Source: Hyphochytrium catenoides
Lineage: Eukaryota > Sar > Hyphochytriomycetes > Hyphochytriales > Hyphochytriaceae
Length of the DNA: 14,535 bases
NCBI GenBank assembly: GCA_900088475.1
Contig: FLMG01004540.1
Span: 1 to 14,535, forward strand
Direction of reading: 5' to 3'
Numbering within the stretch: the stretch's first letter is position 1; the number at the start of each line of letters is the position of its first letter. A program made the translations under genes and the position numbers. Shown here one piece after another: positions 1 through 9,303 of this stretch. The notes beneath the pieces were generated by a model that saw nothing but the letters and a program-made list of their open reading frames with translations, ran no database searches and was not told the origin of the DNA.

Positions 1-27
1 TCTCTCTCTCTCTCTTTCTTTCTTCAG

Positions 28-716
28 TCCCAACGCCGTGACTTTGACGTCTTTATCGGCGGTCTCCCTTCTACGATGGGGACCGAGGATGTGCGCGCTT
101 ACATTGAGGAAAGTGTCAAAGATTCGGGCGGTAAGGTGAAGGACATCCTTGTTAAGACCTTCCCTAAGAAGCTCAAGCGTCGAAGCATGACACTTGTCTC
201 TTTCTCGAAGAAGAAACGAGAAGAGGCAATCTCTTCTGTTCTCTCTCTCTCCGGCAAAGAAGTGTTAGGCTGCAGGGTGCAGGTGGAGCGCTTTAAAGGA
301 GAAGGGAAAGAGAGAAACCAGAAGAAGAAGGCACAGACGGCAAAGGTTTGCTTTGACTTTCAGAACAAAGGAAGCTGTCAGAGAGGAGACAACTGTCCTT
401 TTGAGCATAAAGAGCTCACGGAAGAAGAGAAGGAGAAACTGGAAGCTATGAGAGAGGCGAGAAAGAAAGAGAAAAGAGAGAAGCTTGGAGAGAAGGAGGA
501 GAGAGAGAGGAAGGAGGACGAAGTAGCGACGGTGTTTGTCGGTAGGTCTTCTTTCTCTATCATCTCGTACTTCTGACAGCTGTCTTCTCCTAATCGCTCT
601 TCTGGGGTGTTTCATCTTCCTCTTTCTCTGTCATTGTCTTGTTTGTCGCTTCTTCTTCTTCTAATTCTCTCTTACCCGCGTTTTCTCTCTCTTTCTCTTC
701 CTCTCCCCCATTGTCC

Positions 717-758
<42 letters not shown>

Positions 759-784
759 GCGCGCTCTCTCTCGCTCGCTCGCTC

Positions 785-816
<32 letters not shown>

Positions 817-1574
817 CCCCTCTCGGGAAGATTTACCGTCCTCAATCTACCCGCAAGTGATTTGTCTGTTCCTCCTCTTTATTCAACCCCCTGAAAATCC
901 TCCGTTCTCCTCTCCTCCCAGGCAATCTTCCCTTCTCGGCTACCGAAGAAGCTCTAAAAGAGAGATTTTCCTCCATCGGGGATGTCAAAAGTGTGCGGCT
1001 GGTCAAGAACAAAGAGACTGGAAAGTTCACTGGCTTGGGCCTTCGTTGACTTTCTCTCCCCATCTCTCGCTCAAGAGGCACTCTCCTTAGATGGAGACGA
1101 CTGGGAAGGAAGAGGGTTGAAGGTCAGCCTGGCGAAGAGGAAGCCTTTGTCTTCTTCCTCACGCTCCTCAGGAGAGAGAAGAGAGGCACCAAAGAAGAGA
1201 GAAAGAGACAACAAGGCGGACGTTGAGGAAGGAGAAGCAGAAGGACAGAAAAAGTAAGGCTCTCTCGCTGCAATCTCTCTCTCTTCTCAATCCAACCTAT
1301 GGTTCTGCCTGAAAAAATGTTCATTAATTCACTTTCTCCCTATCCCGTGGCTTCTCACTCTCTCGCGCCACAACTTTGGTTGACATTTGGCCCTTGCTCT
1401 CCTCCTCTCCTCGCATTTTTCTTTCTTCTTCGCCCACCGACCAAAAACATCAGAGCTAAGAAGGAGAGAAAAGGAGGAAAAGGACGAAAGACGAAGGACA
1501 AAGAAGACGCCTTCGTTTATGGCACAATCATGAACTTCGAAGGGAAGAAGAAAGTGTTCGACGAGGAGGACTGA
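28..1574 (+). CDS. RRM / CCCH zinc finger / RRM RNA-binding protein (5' partial, apparent frameshift)
   Basis: This gene encodes a probable nuclear or cytoplasmic RNA-binding protein; its target RNA is unknown. Proposed exons are 28-541, 922-1253 and 1454-1574. The first starts after a CT tract ending in CAG, so the real start codon is upstream of the window. Domain order is RRM1 (RNP2-like VFIGGLP near 49-69), a C-x8-C-x5-C-x3-H zinc finger (VCFDFQNKGSC...CPFEH, about 346-408), a Glu/Lys-rich charged helix, then RRM2. The RNP2 of RRM2 (VFVG/NLPF) is joined across the 542-921 intron at a split Gly codon. The RNP1 of RRM2 (KFTGLG/FVDF) is interrupted by one extra base near 1038-1041; read literally, translation stops at 1047-1049, while the rest of the RRM (GRGLKVSLAKRK) is intact in the next frame. 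The tail is basic. Family assignment is firm. The third exon is an inference from matching phase-2 junctions; otherwise the protein stops at 1257. Confidence 0.8.
717..824. repeat. CT microsatellite in intron
   Basis: This is a nearly pure CT tract with CG-containing interruptions such as CTCGCTCG. It sits inside the 542-921 intron of the RRM/CCCH gene, pyrimidine-rich on the sense strand, about 100 bp upstream of the acceptor. Confidence 0.95.
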
Positions 1575-2243
1575 GAAGAGTGCTCGGGCGGGCGGTGAGA
1601 GAAGAGTGTCGTGGGTCGATGCTGAGAAGATTGAGCCCAACCGAAGCTAGGCGGAGAAGGTCAGCATGCCACACGAAGGAGAGAGAAGGAGCCGCTGTGA
1701 CTTTCAGAGATTTGCCCGTTCTGCTGCTGGCCCAGGCCGAACGGTCTCAAGGTCAGCTCTCGCCGTCCGAGCTCGAGCTCGAGAAAGACCAAGAGAGCTC
1801 CGTCTTGAGCCAAGATCTTTGTTGGCAGAAGACAAGGGAGGAGCGAAACAAGGCCAGCCAAGGATAGTCCTCTAGCTGCCTTCTCCATTTGCTCCATCCT
1901 CTGGTCCTGCCGTCCAGAATTTCTGAAGAACGAAGAATGCTTCCTCGTGGCCATGAAAGAGCTAATGTTATTTATGTACAAATAAAAATAAGAATCGGTT
2001 GCCTCCCATCATTTCTCTCTCTCGCTTTCTCTTTCTGTCTGTCTCTCTCCTGTCTCTTAACCTTGCATGATCTCTCCAGCCCAGCAGTGTGTTATTAATG
2101 AAAAGCCAAGATGAACGACTTCTCTCTTTGCTGTCTCTACACTCTACGCATCATTCGTCTTCTCCCTTCCCTCGCTTGTTCCTAATCTGTTATAAACGTC
2201 CTAACGCTCTCAGTGCATTGCTCTCTCTTGCTCTATGTTTTCA
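1575..2243. other. Convergent 3' region between the RRM/CCCH gene and IPMK
   Basis: No convincing gene is seen here. Two overlapping plus-strand open frames (1580-1867 and 1666-1875) are rich in Arg, Glu and Ser and show no recognised domain. They could be a further 3' exon of the upstream gene or chance. An AATAAA-like signal at 1981-1986 (in ACAAATAAAAATA) could serve the plus-strand transcript. The stretch from about 2020 to 2260 is pyrimidine-rich and would be the 3' flank of the minus-strand kinase gene. Confidence 0.5.
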
Positions 2244-4069
2244 TCACTCCTCTCCTACTTCTGCTAGTCGACTGAAAAACTTGATCAGTTGCCTCAGGCC
2301 CTGAATGTAACCTACGTCAGTGCAGCCGTGAGTGTCTTTCCTCACGCCGCAGAAGTCAATCATCTTCACTTCCACGCGCTGGTCCGCACTGTCCAGTCCC
2401 TCGTACACGAAAAGGAGAGAGGACGCGATGAAGTGGAACGTCGTCTGATGTTCAAACCAAGACAGAATTCGCTGCAGGTGAGCGAGGAACTGGCGAGAGA
2501 AAGGAGGATCTGTGAGGCTGCAGCATTTATGCATAACGAAAAACAAGCGATAATAGCGCTAAGGAGCCAGGCCAACTATAGAGAAAGGACGAGGAAAAAG
2601 GAGGGCGAAGAGACAGAAATCCCGGCCAAAGATATCGCCAGACTGATGTCTTTTATAGCCCGTGGGCTGTTGTCGTACCTCCTTCGCTAAGTCTCTCCTA
2701 ACTCCTGAGCCATTGTCGAGATACTGGCCCAGGGCTCCCTGCATGGACTGCGGGTCGAGGCTCCTGCCGTAGTGCTTGTTATATTCAATATAGTCCTGCT
2801 TCTGTCTGTCGTACACCTAGACCGAGGGTGGGAGGTCAAGAAACGCAAGGAGCGAAGACAAAGAACGAGGGAAACGGGAAGATCGGAAGAACCTTTGGAT
2901 TAGAGGACGCGAGGGAGTGATTTGGAGAGGATGTAGAGATGAGAAAGCAACTGGGCAGACGTCCGACAGGTTGAGCAATGGACCCGTGTTTCCTTTGCCT
3001 CGTTTTGATAGTGCCACCGCGCCAGTTCTCTCTCTCTCTCTCTCGCTCTCTCACCCTCACACACTCCCTCTCTCTCTCTCACACACACAGAATATATATA
3101 AGTATCTATCCCTTTCCGTCTCTCTCTCTTCTTTCTCCCTCACTGTCTCCCTCTCTCGCTCTCTCTATCAACCTTCGTATCCTCTCTTCTTACGCTCTCA
3201 GTGTCTCTTTTGTTCCCAATTTGTCCTCTATTCTACATTTTTCTTGAAACAAGATACGTTGACATGGTCTCTCTCTCTCTCTCATCCTAGCTTCTTCCGC
3301 TCTGTTAGCTTACCATCATGCCGTCCAGACGGAAGCCTAAGGTCTCTTGGTATTTGAACTTGCTCTTCTCATATTCTACTTTCGCAGGCGGCGCGTTGGG
3401 CTGATACGTCCGAGTTCCCATCTTCACGTCCAGGAGGCAAGGCTTCGAGCAGCTCACAGTGATGTCCTCCAACACCAAGTACTCTGCGCGGGTAGAAGGA
3501 GATGAGGTGGACAGAAAGAAAAGAGAAGACAGACTGCTGACTGTCTGGATAGGAATGGAGCAGAAGGACGACAGGGCCAGAGAGAGACGGCAGAGACATT
3601 GAGAGAGAAAGAAGTGATATTTGAGAAAAGAAGGAGAAGCCAGGAATGACGGAGGATCAAAAAGAAAGAGGAGACAGAGGAGAGACAAGAGAAAGAGAGA
3701 GAGACAGACAGAGAGAGAGAGAGCCTAACAGAGAGACTCATGTGAAGAGGATGGCGGAGGAGAGAGGAAGCTAAGTTGTAGCAGGTCTCTCTTACTGTGC
3801 GCTACTCCATCTTCATTCAGCTCCCTGACTCCCAAGTACCGCGGGAGAAAGGAGGCGAGAGTCTGCCAGTGGCGGTGCTCTGGCGCTTGCGACTGTGACT
3901 TGAGCATCACTTCCTCATAGAATCCTGCCTCTCGCTCTCCCCGACCTTTGTCTTGGAAAGGCTTGTAGATGATGCCTTTACCAGCCAACATACCTAAGAC
4001 AGGATGGGTTAAATAACTCTCTCTGATCTCTCTTTTTTCTCTCTCTATTTCTCTCTCTAACTCTCTCTT

Positions 4070-4104
<35 letters not shown>

Positions 4105-4938
4105 TTTCTTTCTTCCTCCTTGACATCATCCTCTGTCTGATATCTGCTTTCATCTCGTTTCCTCTATCGTTCTCTCCCCATAACGCTCCCCATAAAATTC
4201 TCTCGCAAGGTTACACGGGCTTACCCTCTCTTCTTTCTTTCTTTCTTTCTTCTCTCCTTGACAGCCTCCTCCTCCCTCTATCTCTGCTTTTTATCCCGCT
4301 TCCCTCTATTCTTCTCTCTCCCCACAATCTCTCTGGTTCTATGTACTTCAATGCATACTTCTCCGGCTGTCTGTCGCTGTGACTCAGCTATCTCTCGGTT
4401 TCATCACTCTCTCTCTCTCTTCTCATTCTTCTCCTATCTCCGGCTCTGTACTATCTCTTTATCTGTCGCCCCCTTCCTCTCCCGCCCGGTTATGCCTCTT
4501 CTACTTGTCTCTTCTCCTCTCTCTTTCTCTCTCTCTCTTTCTTTCTCTCCCCTATCTGGGGACATCACCTTATCGCATCTAAGTCTCTCTCTCCGCTGCT
4601 CAGTGGCAACCCTCACCTTTCTTGCCTTCCGCGTGCCGATGTCCTCCCACCTGCGTCTTCAGATAATAAACAGCCACATCCTCTCCGTCAGGATTCAGAA
4701 GAGTCATCGACTGCACCACGGCCTCCGAGGCAGCTGCGGCAGCAGGAAGAGACAGGCTAGGACGAGGAGAAGAAGGAAACGAAGAGGAAGAAGAGCGGCG
4801 TCTCTTTCTTCTTCTCGCCCAGGGACTGCGCCAGAGTTTCCACCAGAGGAGAGCTCCAAGCACTGCGAAGCCTGCGAGAGAGAGCACCTTGGCGCGGCTG
4901 TATCGCGCCACGATAGCGCGCATCATGGTCGAGGACAT
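2244..4938 (-). CDS. Inositol polyphosphate multikinase family protein, N-terminally anchored
   Basis: This kinase phosphorylates inositol polyphosphates with ATP; IPMK-type enzymes convert IP3 to IP4 and IP5. Exons on the minus strand are 4938-4617, 3993-3796, 3483-3314, 2816-2679 and 2489-2244. All introns are GT-AG and phases match, giving 357 aa. Visible family motifs are QVGGH (96-100), GIIYKPF with the likely ATP-contacting Lys118, E-x-x-x-FY (129-133), LPRYLGV (157-163), the hallmark P-x3-D-x-K-x-G as PCLLDVKMG (188-196), GFRLDGM (223-229), HYGRSL, SSLLFVYEG (299-307) and IDF (320-322, metal-binding Asp). The order and the WFEHQ...SSLLFVYEG block look more like IPMK than IP6K or IP3K; subfamily is inference. 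Unusual features are a hydrophobic segment at about residues 18-33 followed by WARRRKRRR and a Ser/Ala-rich linker, which suggest a membrane-anchored enzyme. The ATG at 4938 is the first of this open exon. Confidence 0.9.
3027..3100. repeat. Compound CT / CA / AT microsatellite in IPMK intron 3
   Basis: CT repeats (3027-3052 and 3067-3080) are followed by ACACACACA and ATATATATA. All lie in the 3313-2817 intron of the kinase gene, where the sense strand is GA-rich. Confidence 0.9.
4018..4110. repeat. CT microsatellite in IPMK intron 1
   Basis: Imperfect CT repeats are followed by a purer run around 4073-4101. They lie in the 4616-3994 intron just upstream, in sense orientation, of the acceptor side. 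The sense strand here is GA-rich, not the usual polypyrimidine. A TTTC repeat follows near 4228-4250 in the same intron. Confidence 0.9.
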
Positions 4939-5569
4939 CGGGCAAACTTCCTGCTCATCGCGACGTCTTCATGACTCTGCGTCCTCCAGTTCTCAGCTTC
5001 TCTCTTCTCTTTCGTCCTCCCGCCGCGCGTCTGGCTGTCAACGTGAGTGGCGCTCTGTTTCAGGGGAGAGAGAGAGAGAGAGGCTTTGAAAGGCAAGATG
5101 ACTTCCTAGCAGGAGCCTTTATAAAGAGGAATGACAGGCGGGAAGAAAGCTCGGTAAAGAGTGTGAAAGGAAGGGGAAGGCGAAAGGTGTGAGAAAAGAG
5201 TTAGACGCGTGATGATGTCGCTCCTCTCCCTCTCCTGTGCTTTCCTCCTTTCTCTTCCCTTTTTCTCTCTCTGTCTTCTTTCTCTCTCTCTCTTGCTCGC
5301 TCGCTCGCTCCTTTTCTCTCTATCCTTCTTTACCTTCCCAACATCTCTTCCTTTGTTACTCTCTCTCTCTCTCTTTCTCTCTCTCTCTGTTTCTCTCTCT
5401 CTCTCCCCCCCCTCCCCCTCTCTCTGTCTCTCTCGCTCAACTCTCTCTCTCTCTCTCTCTCTCTCCCCCTCTCTCTTTCGCTCTCTTCTGTCTTTTGCCT
5501 CCTGTCTTTTCGTCTCTCTCTCTCCTTTCCTTTGACCAGGTAAAAAGTTGGAGACAAGAAGACAAATAA
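4939..5569. other. Polypyrimidine-rich upstream region of the IPMK gene
   Basis: This is the promoter and 5'-UTR side of the minus-strand kinase gene. No gene is seen. It contains a short GA run (5070-5081), a CT/CTCG run (about 5281-5311) and a long CT tract with C homopolymer (5359-5480). Open frames across it translate only to Ser-Leu repeats and are artefacts of the dinucleotide. I recognise no specific core promoter element. Confidence 0.6.
5359..5480. repeat. CT microsatellite with C8 interruption
   Basis: This is the largest CT block of the left half, interrupted by C homopolymers and CTGT units. It marks the left border of the central section that has almost no such repeats. Confidence 0.95.
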
Positions 5570-5729
5570 CTTCATAAAAAATACTTTCCTAACCCAAACT
5601 TGGTCACCGAGACAAACACAGCTCATCGCAGAGAAAACACACATTAATCTAGTCTTAACTATTAGAGTATTTACAAAGGTCTATCCAAACTCATATCCTT
5701 TACAACAAACTCTACCTCTCATCGAAGGG

Positions 5730-6215
5730 TCATACACAGCTTGAAGAGAACGTAAAGAGGTCCATCCCCACCCTCGCCTGAGGAGCGTTGACAGGCAGCC
5801 AGGCACCAAGCCCAGGGAAGGCCGATGGACCGTGGCGAAGTCCAAGCACTTCTGGAAAGCATGTTTCCCCTCTCTCTCTCTCTCCTTCCAGTAGTTCTAC
5901 GTCTGTCCTCAGCTGTACGCTTGCTTCTCTTCTTATTGGGCGCCGCCGGACGGCGTCTTGCTCTTCATGGGCACCTGTGCATTGTGGCTGTGAAAGCGCC
6001 GTTCTTAGGGCTAGGCAACAATAGGCAATAGACGCTTGTCTTCTAAGAAAAGATAGATAGATGTTCTCGTTAGCAGGACGGGTTTTTGGAGCACTAAGGT
6101 TACCCAGCGCGTAAAATGATTGGGCACTTGGACCAAGCGAGGGAAGACCTGGCACTGGGCGGAAAGCGAGCAATGAATAGAGGAGGGCCGCCAGCAAAAT
6201 CAACCGGTTTGTCAT
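5730..6215 (-). CDS. Doubtful ORF with signal peptide, unknown function
   Basis: This is an uninterrupted 161-codon frame. It begins with a convincing signal peptide (MTNRLILLAALLYSLLAFRP), then a Ser/Ala/Pro/Leu stretch rich in small residues. The rest is Arg/Glu-rich and matches no domain I know. A Phe directly after the predicted cleavage region, followed by R and P, resembles the F-x-P start of bipartite plastid leaders in algae with secondary red plastids; this is an inference from a few residues. The C-terminal half overlaps a short GA run and may be noncoding, so the true gene could be a first exon near 6215-6040 spliced elsewhere. It could also simply be the 3' flank of malate synthase, whose stop lies about 110 bp away. 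Confidence 0.3.
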   Translation of the reverse strand: MTNRLILLAALLYSLLAFRPVPGLPSLGPSAQSFYALGNLSAPKTRPANENIYLSFLRRQASIAYCCLALRTALSQPQCTGAHEEQDAVRRRPIRREASVQLRTDVELLEGERERGETCFPEVLGLRHGPSAFPGLGAWLPVNAPQARVGMDLFTFSSSCV

Positions 6216-6328
6216 GCAAAACTGGTAGCCTCTGCTTAATTAGTAATGAGGAGCTCCCAAGCAGGGTCAGCCTTTAAGAGCCGAAGAGGTAATCTCTGCC
6301 CCGTTATATGTCTAAGAAAAGCAAATGC

Positions 6329-7927
6329 CTAGAGTCTGGAGTCAGTCTTGACGATGTAAGGGTACGCTGTGGATGTGATAAAGTCTGCAAAGTCGTCTCC
6401 TAAAAGAATCTTTTCCATAACCTGTCCTGCAAGTTCAAACTTGTCATTCTTAATGCCCAGCTGCTTGGACTTGCTGACCTCCTTGGAGAGAATGTCCCTA
6501 ACAAGCTGCTTGGTCACCACCGTGCCATCAGAAGTACGAGCGCGATGGCGGACCCACTGCCAGACCTGAGACCTAGAGATCTCAGCCGTTGCCGCATCTT
6601 CCATCTTATTGTGCACTGGGATGCAGCCCACGCCTCTGAGCCAGGCCTCTGTGTAGACCAAGGAAACATTGATGTTCTCGACCACGCCTTCCAAGGTGAT
6701 GTGGCCGCTCTCAGGAACCTTCAGCAGGTCATGAGCAGTGACATTGGCACCCACCTTAGGGACGTACTCAATCTGGTTGGGCTGGGGCATGATCTCATCA
6801 AAGACGGCCTTAGCGATAGGGATTAGCGCGGGGTGAGCCACCCATGTGCCGTCGTGGCCAGCAGTCGCTTCCCTCTTCTTATCTGCTTTGACAGCCGCCA
6901 TTGCCTTATCGTTCTTTTCTTTATCATTCTTCACTGGGATCTGCGCAGCCATGCCTCCCATGGCGTGAATGCCTCTTCTGTGACAGGTGCGGATTAGAAG
7001 CTTCACGTACGCATCCATAAAGTGTGTTGCCATGGTTACTTCTGATCTATCAGGCAGGACAAACTGGCCGTGATTCTTGAGCTTCTTGATAAAAGAGAAA
7101 ATGTAGTCCCAGCGACCGCAGTTTAAGCCAGAGGAGTGGTTCCGCAGCTCATAGAGAATCTCATCCATTTCAAATGCCGCAAGGATGGTCTCAATTAGGA
7201 CAGTACCTCGGATAGTGCCCTGTGGTACACCCATATAGTACTGAGAGAAGACAAAGACATCGTTCCAGAGGCGAGCCTCCAAGTGAGACTCCATCTTGGG
7301 GAGATAAAAGTATGGTCCTGTCCTTCGCTGGATGAGCTCGTGGACGTTGTGGAAGAAATAGAGGCCAAAGTCGAAGAGTCCTCCAGACATGGGCTTGCCA
7401 TTTATCGAGACATGGGCTTCGTCCAGGTGCCATCCGCGAGGACGAACAAGCAAGACAGCCGTCTTATCCTTGAGCTTGTAGTCCTTGCCGTTGACAGACA
7501 GAGAGATAGTCTTCCTCACAGCATCATAGAGGTTAATCTGACCTTCTACCATATTTGCCCAGGTAGGTGAAGAAGAGTCTTCAAAGTCAGCCATAAAAGT
7601 GCTTGCACCAGAGTTCAGTGCATTGATGACCATCTTACGATCTACAGGGCCCGTGATCTCAACTCGTCTGTCCTGAAGGTCAGCAGGGATGGGGGCAACC
7701 TTCCAATCTCCCTTTCTAATCCATTCTGTTTCAGGTAGGAAGTTGGGCAGATTGCCCGCATCTAGAGCACGAACTCTTTCTTTGCGGCGGTTAAGGAGAG
7801 CCTGGCGTCTACCTTCAAAGTTTGCATGGAGTGCACCCAAGAACTTGAGAGCATCTGGGGTAAGAATCCTGCTATAGTCGCTGGGGACAGCTCCCAAGAG
7901 CTTTACTTCGGGTGATCTGGTTGCCAT
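6329..7927 (-). CDS. Malate synthase, peroxisomal (glyoxylate cycle)
   Basis: The enzyme condenses glyoxylate with acetyl-CoA to malate, the second specific step of the glyoxylate cycle, allowing growth on fatty acids or acetate. The frame is complete, 532 aa, the usual size for the malate synthase A form, with no intron. Motifs are [10 protein letters not shown] (114-123), [10 protein letters not shown] (161-170), the metal-binding acidic segment [13 protein letters not shown] (252-264), the family signature [16 protein letters not shown] (262-277), [12 protein letters not shown] (324-335), DGTWVAHP (359-366) and [18 protein letters not shown] (439-456), which carries the conserved acidic active-site residue. 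It ends in SRL, a type 1 peroxisomal targeting signal, so the protein should be imported into peroxisomes or glyoxysomes. The start at 7927 gives [11 protein letters not shown], a normal family N-terminus. It is the only gene here with no intron and no dinucleotide tract. Confidence 0.98.
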   Translation of the reverse strand: MATRSPEVKLLGAVPSDYSRILTPDALKFLGALHANFEGRRQALLNRRKERVRALDAGNLPNFLPETEWIRKGDWKVAPIPADLQDRRVEITGPVDRKMVINALNSGASTFMADFEDSSSPTWANMVEGQINLYDAVRKTISLSVNGKDYKLKDKTAVLLVRPRGWHLDEAHVSINGKPMSGGLFDFGLYFFHNVHELIQRRTGPYFYLPKMESHLEARLWNDVFVFSQYYMGVPQGTIRGTVLIETILAAFEMDEILYELRNHSSGLNCGRWDYIFSFIKKLKNHGQFVLPDRSEVTMATHFMDAYVKLLIRTCHRRGIHAMGGMAAQIPVKNDKEKNDKAMAAVKADKKREATAGHDGTWVAHPALIPIAKAVFDEIMPQPNQIEYVPKVGANVTAHDLLKVPESGHITLEGVVENINVSLVYTEAWLRGVGCIPVHNKMEDAATAEISRSQVWQWVRHRARTSDGTVVTKQLVRDILSKEVSKSKQLGIKNDKFELAGQVMEKILLGDDFADFITSTAYPYIVKTDSRL

Positions 7928-8044
7928 GGTTACGAAAGGGAGATGTTATCGCTTCAAAGCTCTAAAGGTCTAGACAATAATCTGCACAATGATCCTCGAC
8001 AGCAGGAAGATCTAATGCCCAACAAAGTTCAAGGGATGAAGCCC

Positions 8045-8086
8045 GGAAAGTTGTGAAGTGAGGGAACTTCTTATCGCGAACTTTCC
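8045..8086. promoter_or_regulatory. Nested inverted repeats upstream of malate synthase
   Basis: GGAAAGTT (8045-8052) pairs perfectly with AACTTTCC (8079-8086), and inside it GAAGT (8055-8059) pairs with ACTTC (8066-8070). The site is 120-160 bp upstream of the malate synthase ATG, where a repressor or activator dimer site would be plausible. The symmetry is seen; its function is not shown. Confidence 0.35.
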
Positions 8087-9129
8087 ACCCCGCCCAATGA
8101 GCCAGACTGAAGGCGAGCAACAGGGCAGTCAGTCAGGCAGTGGGCCGTAGGAGAAGTTGGAAGTGCAGGCCGAAAGATCGATATCTGGCGGTGAGTGCGG
8201 CTGTAACCCCGCACGCGTGAGAATTGCTGTTCAGGTGACGTGAGTTGACTATCTGGGCGGGCTACGATCGGATAGTTTCTGGTCCTAACAAATAGATAAG
8301 TTCTATGAGGCGGTGAATCTAAAGGTTTATTGTTGGGTAATGCAGACTGGCATTTGGTAAGAGAGCTGTAGTATTATTACTCCCAAAGAATTAGTAAATA
8401 CACAGTCATAGGGATATCTCGTTAAAAAGTATTATCATCTGCGCGCACTATTACAGGTCACCTATAGATACGCCGCACTGGCCATCATCAGCACCTCAGA
8501 GGAGCACCTCAAACCCAAGTCACGATATGGAACACAGCTTTGATAGCCCTGTTACCGGGCAAGCTCACTTCTGATCGGAGGTAAACTCTGGTACAACTAC
8601 GTTTTGTTGAAGCCACCCGATCCTCAACCTCCAGAAGCAAGAACTTCATTTGTACAGCTCAACACCCAAATCATCAGAATCTGAGTTCCAAACTGTTATA
8701 TCAATTTGGAATATTAGAAAGCTTTAGATTAGTTACACATGAAACCGTCTTAATACGTAATGACCGTCCCAAACTGTCAAACAAGGTCTACAAAAAAAGA
8801 CGGAAAGCGATAGGCGGGCTTCCACTTCAAGTTCTGTGAACGGCACGAGCGCGTCGCCGGTCATTCAGCTTGAGGAAAGAGCCATCCGAGATCCAGAATG
8901 AGGCTTATTGTATTTAGGATAAACCTTGCAAGATCAAAACTGGTTAAGTTATCAACTAGTAGGTTACCAGCTTCTCTCAATCCTCAGATTCAGTTCTATG
9001 AGATGGAGATTCATCAGTTTCTTTTTTCTAGACAAAAAACTCCGTTATTGAGTTCTGATGATTGATCATTGGAAGCGCGGCAAAGCTCTGGAAGCAGATC
9101 AGCTCTGTGTCTTGACCGCAGAGGATCTT

Positions 9130-9145
9130 CTTATAAGCTTATAAG
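9130..9145. promoter_or_regulatory. 16-bp perfect palindrome CTTATAAGCTTATAAG
   Basis: This is a perfect palindrome made of two copies of CTTATAAG, each itself palindromic and TATA-like. It lies about 160 bp upstream of the plus-strand secreted-protein ATG (9304). It could be a core promoter element or a dimer binding site. No transcript data are available here. Confidence 0.35.
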
Positions 9146-9303
9146 CGCTCATCTCTTTAGGCTTGCAATTGGTTGAAGCAAACGCCTTCTCGTCCTCTGG
9201 GACGGGCAAAGTTTGTTCATCATGACCCGCTGAGGCAGGCTCCAGTGCACCTCTTAAAGAGGCACTCTGTAGAGGTTACCTTTTTTAGATAGCGAAAGGA
9301 GTA

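Larger units (their letters stand above)
7928..9303. other. Divergent intergenic region between malate synthase and the secreted-protein gene
   Basis: There are 1.4 kb with no frame I would call a gene and no tRNA or rRNA that I can recognise. It should hold the promoters of both flanking genes. Close to malate synthase it contains a GC box / CCAAT pair (CCGCCCAAT near 8090-8098) within about 170 bp of the ATG, nested inverted repeats at 8045-8086, and a bZIP-type TGACGTGA core at 8236-8243. Further along are a GCACCTCA direct repeat (around 8490-8510) and a 16-bp palindrome at 9130-9145 near the other gene. Base composition is balanced and microsatellites are absent, unlike the other intergenic DNA here. 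The functions of these sites are guesses from sequence only. Confidence 0.6.

Noticed and set aside
2289-2690. 133-codon open frame on the plus strand
   Set aside because: It is antisense to the SSLLFVYEG/IDF exon and the preceding intron of the IPMK gene.
4258-4974. 238-codon open frame on the plus strand
   Set aside because: It is a Ser/Leu/Phe translation of CT repeats followed by the antisense of the first IPMK exon. No domain is seen and it overlaps a well-supported gene.
5209-5569. Ser-Leu repeat open frames on both strands
   Set aside because: Pure CT/GA dinucleotide DNA has no stop codons in most frames; these are composition artefacts.
6545-6826. 93-codon open frame on the plus strand
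   Set aside because: It is the antisense shadow of the malate synthase coding sequence.
7928-9303. Search for tRNA, 5S rRNA, snRNA or a transposon in the long intergenic region
   Set aside because: By eye I found no tRNA B-box-like GGTTCGA context, no terminal inverted repeats with target duplications and no transposase-like frame. A tRNAscan/Infernal run would be needed to exclude small RNAs.
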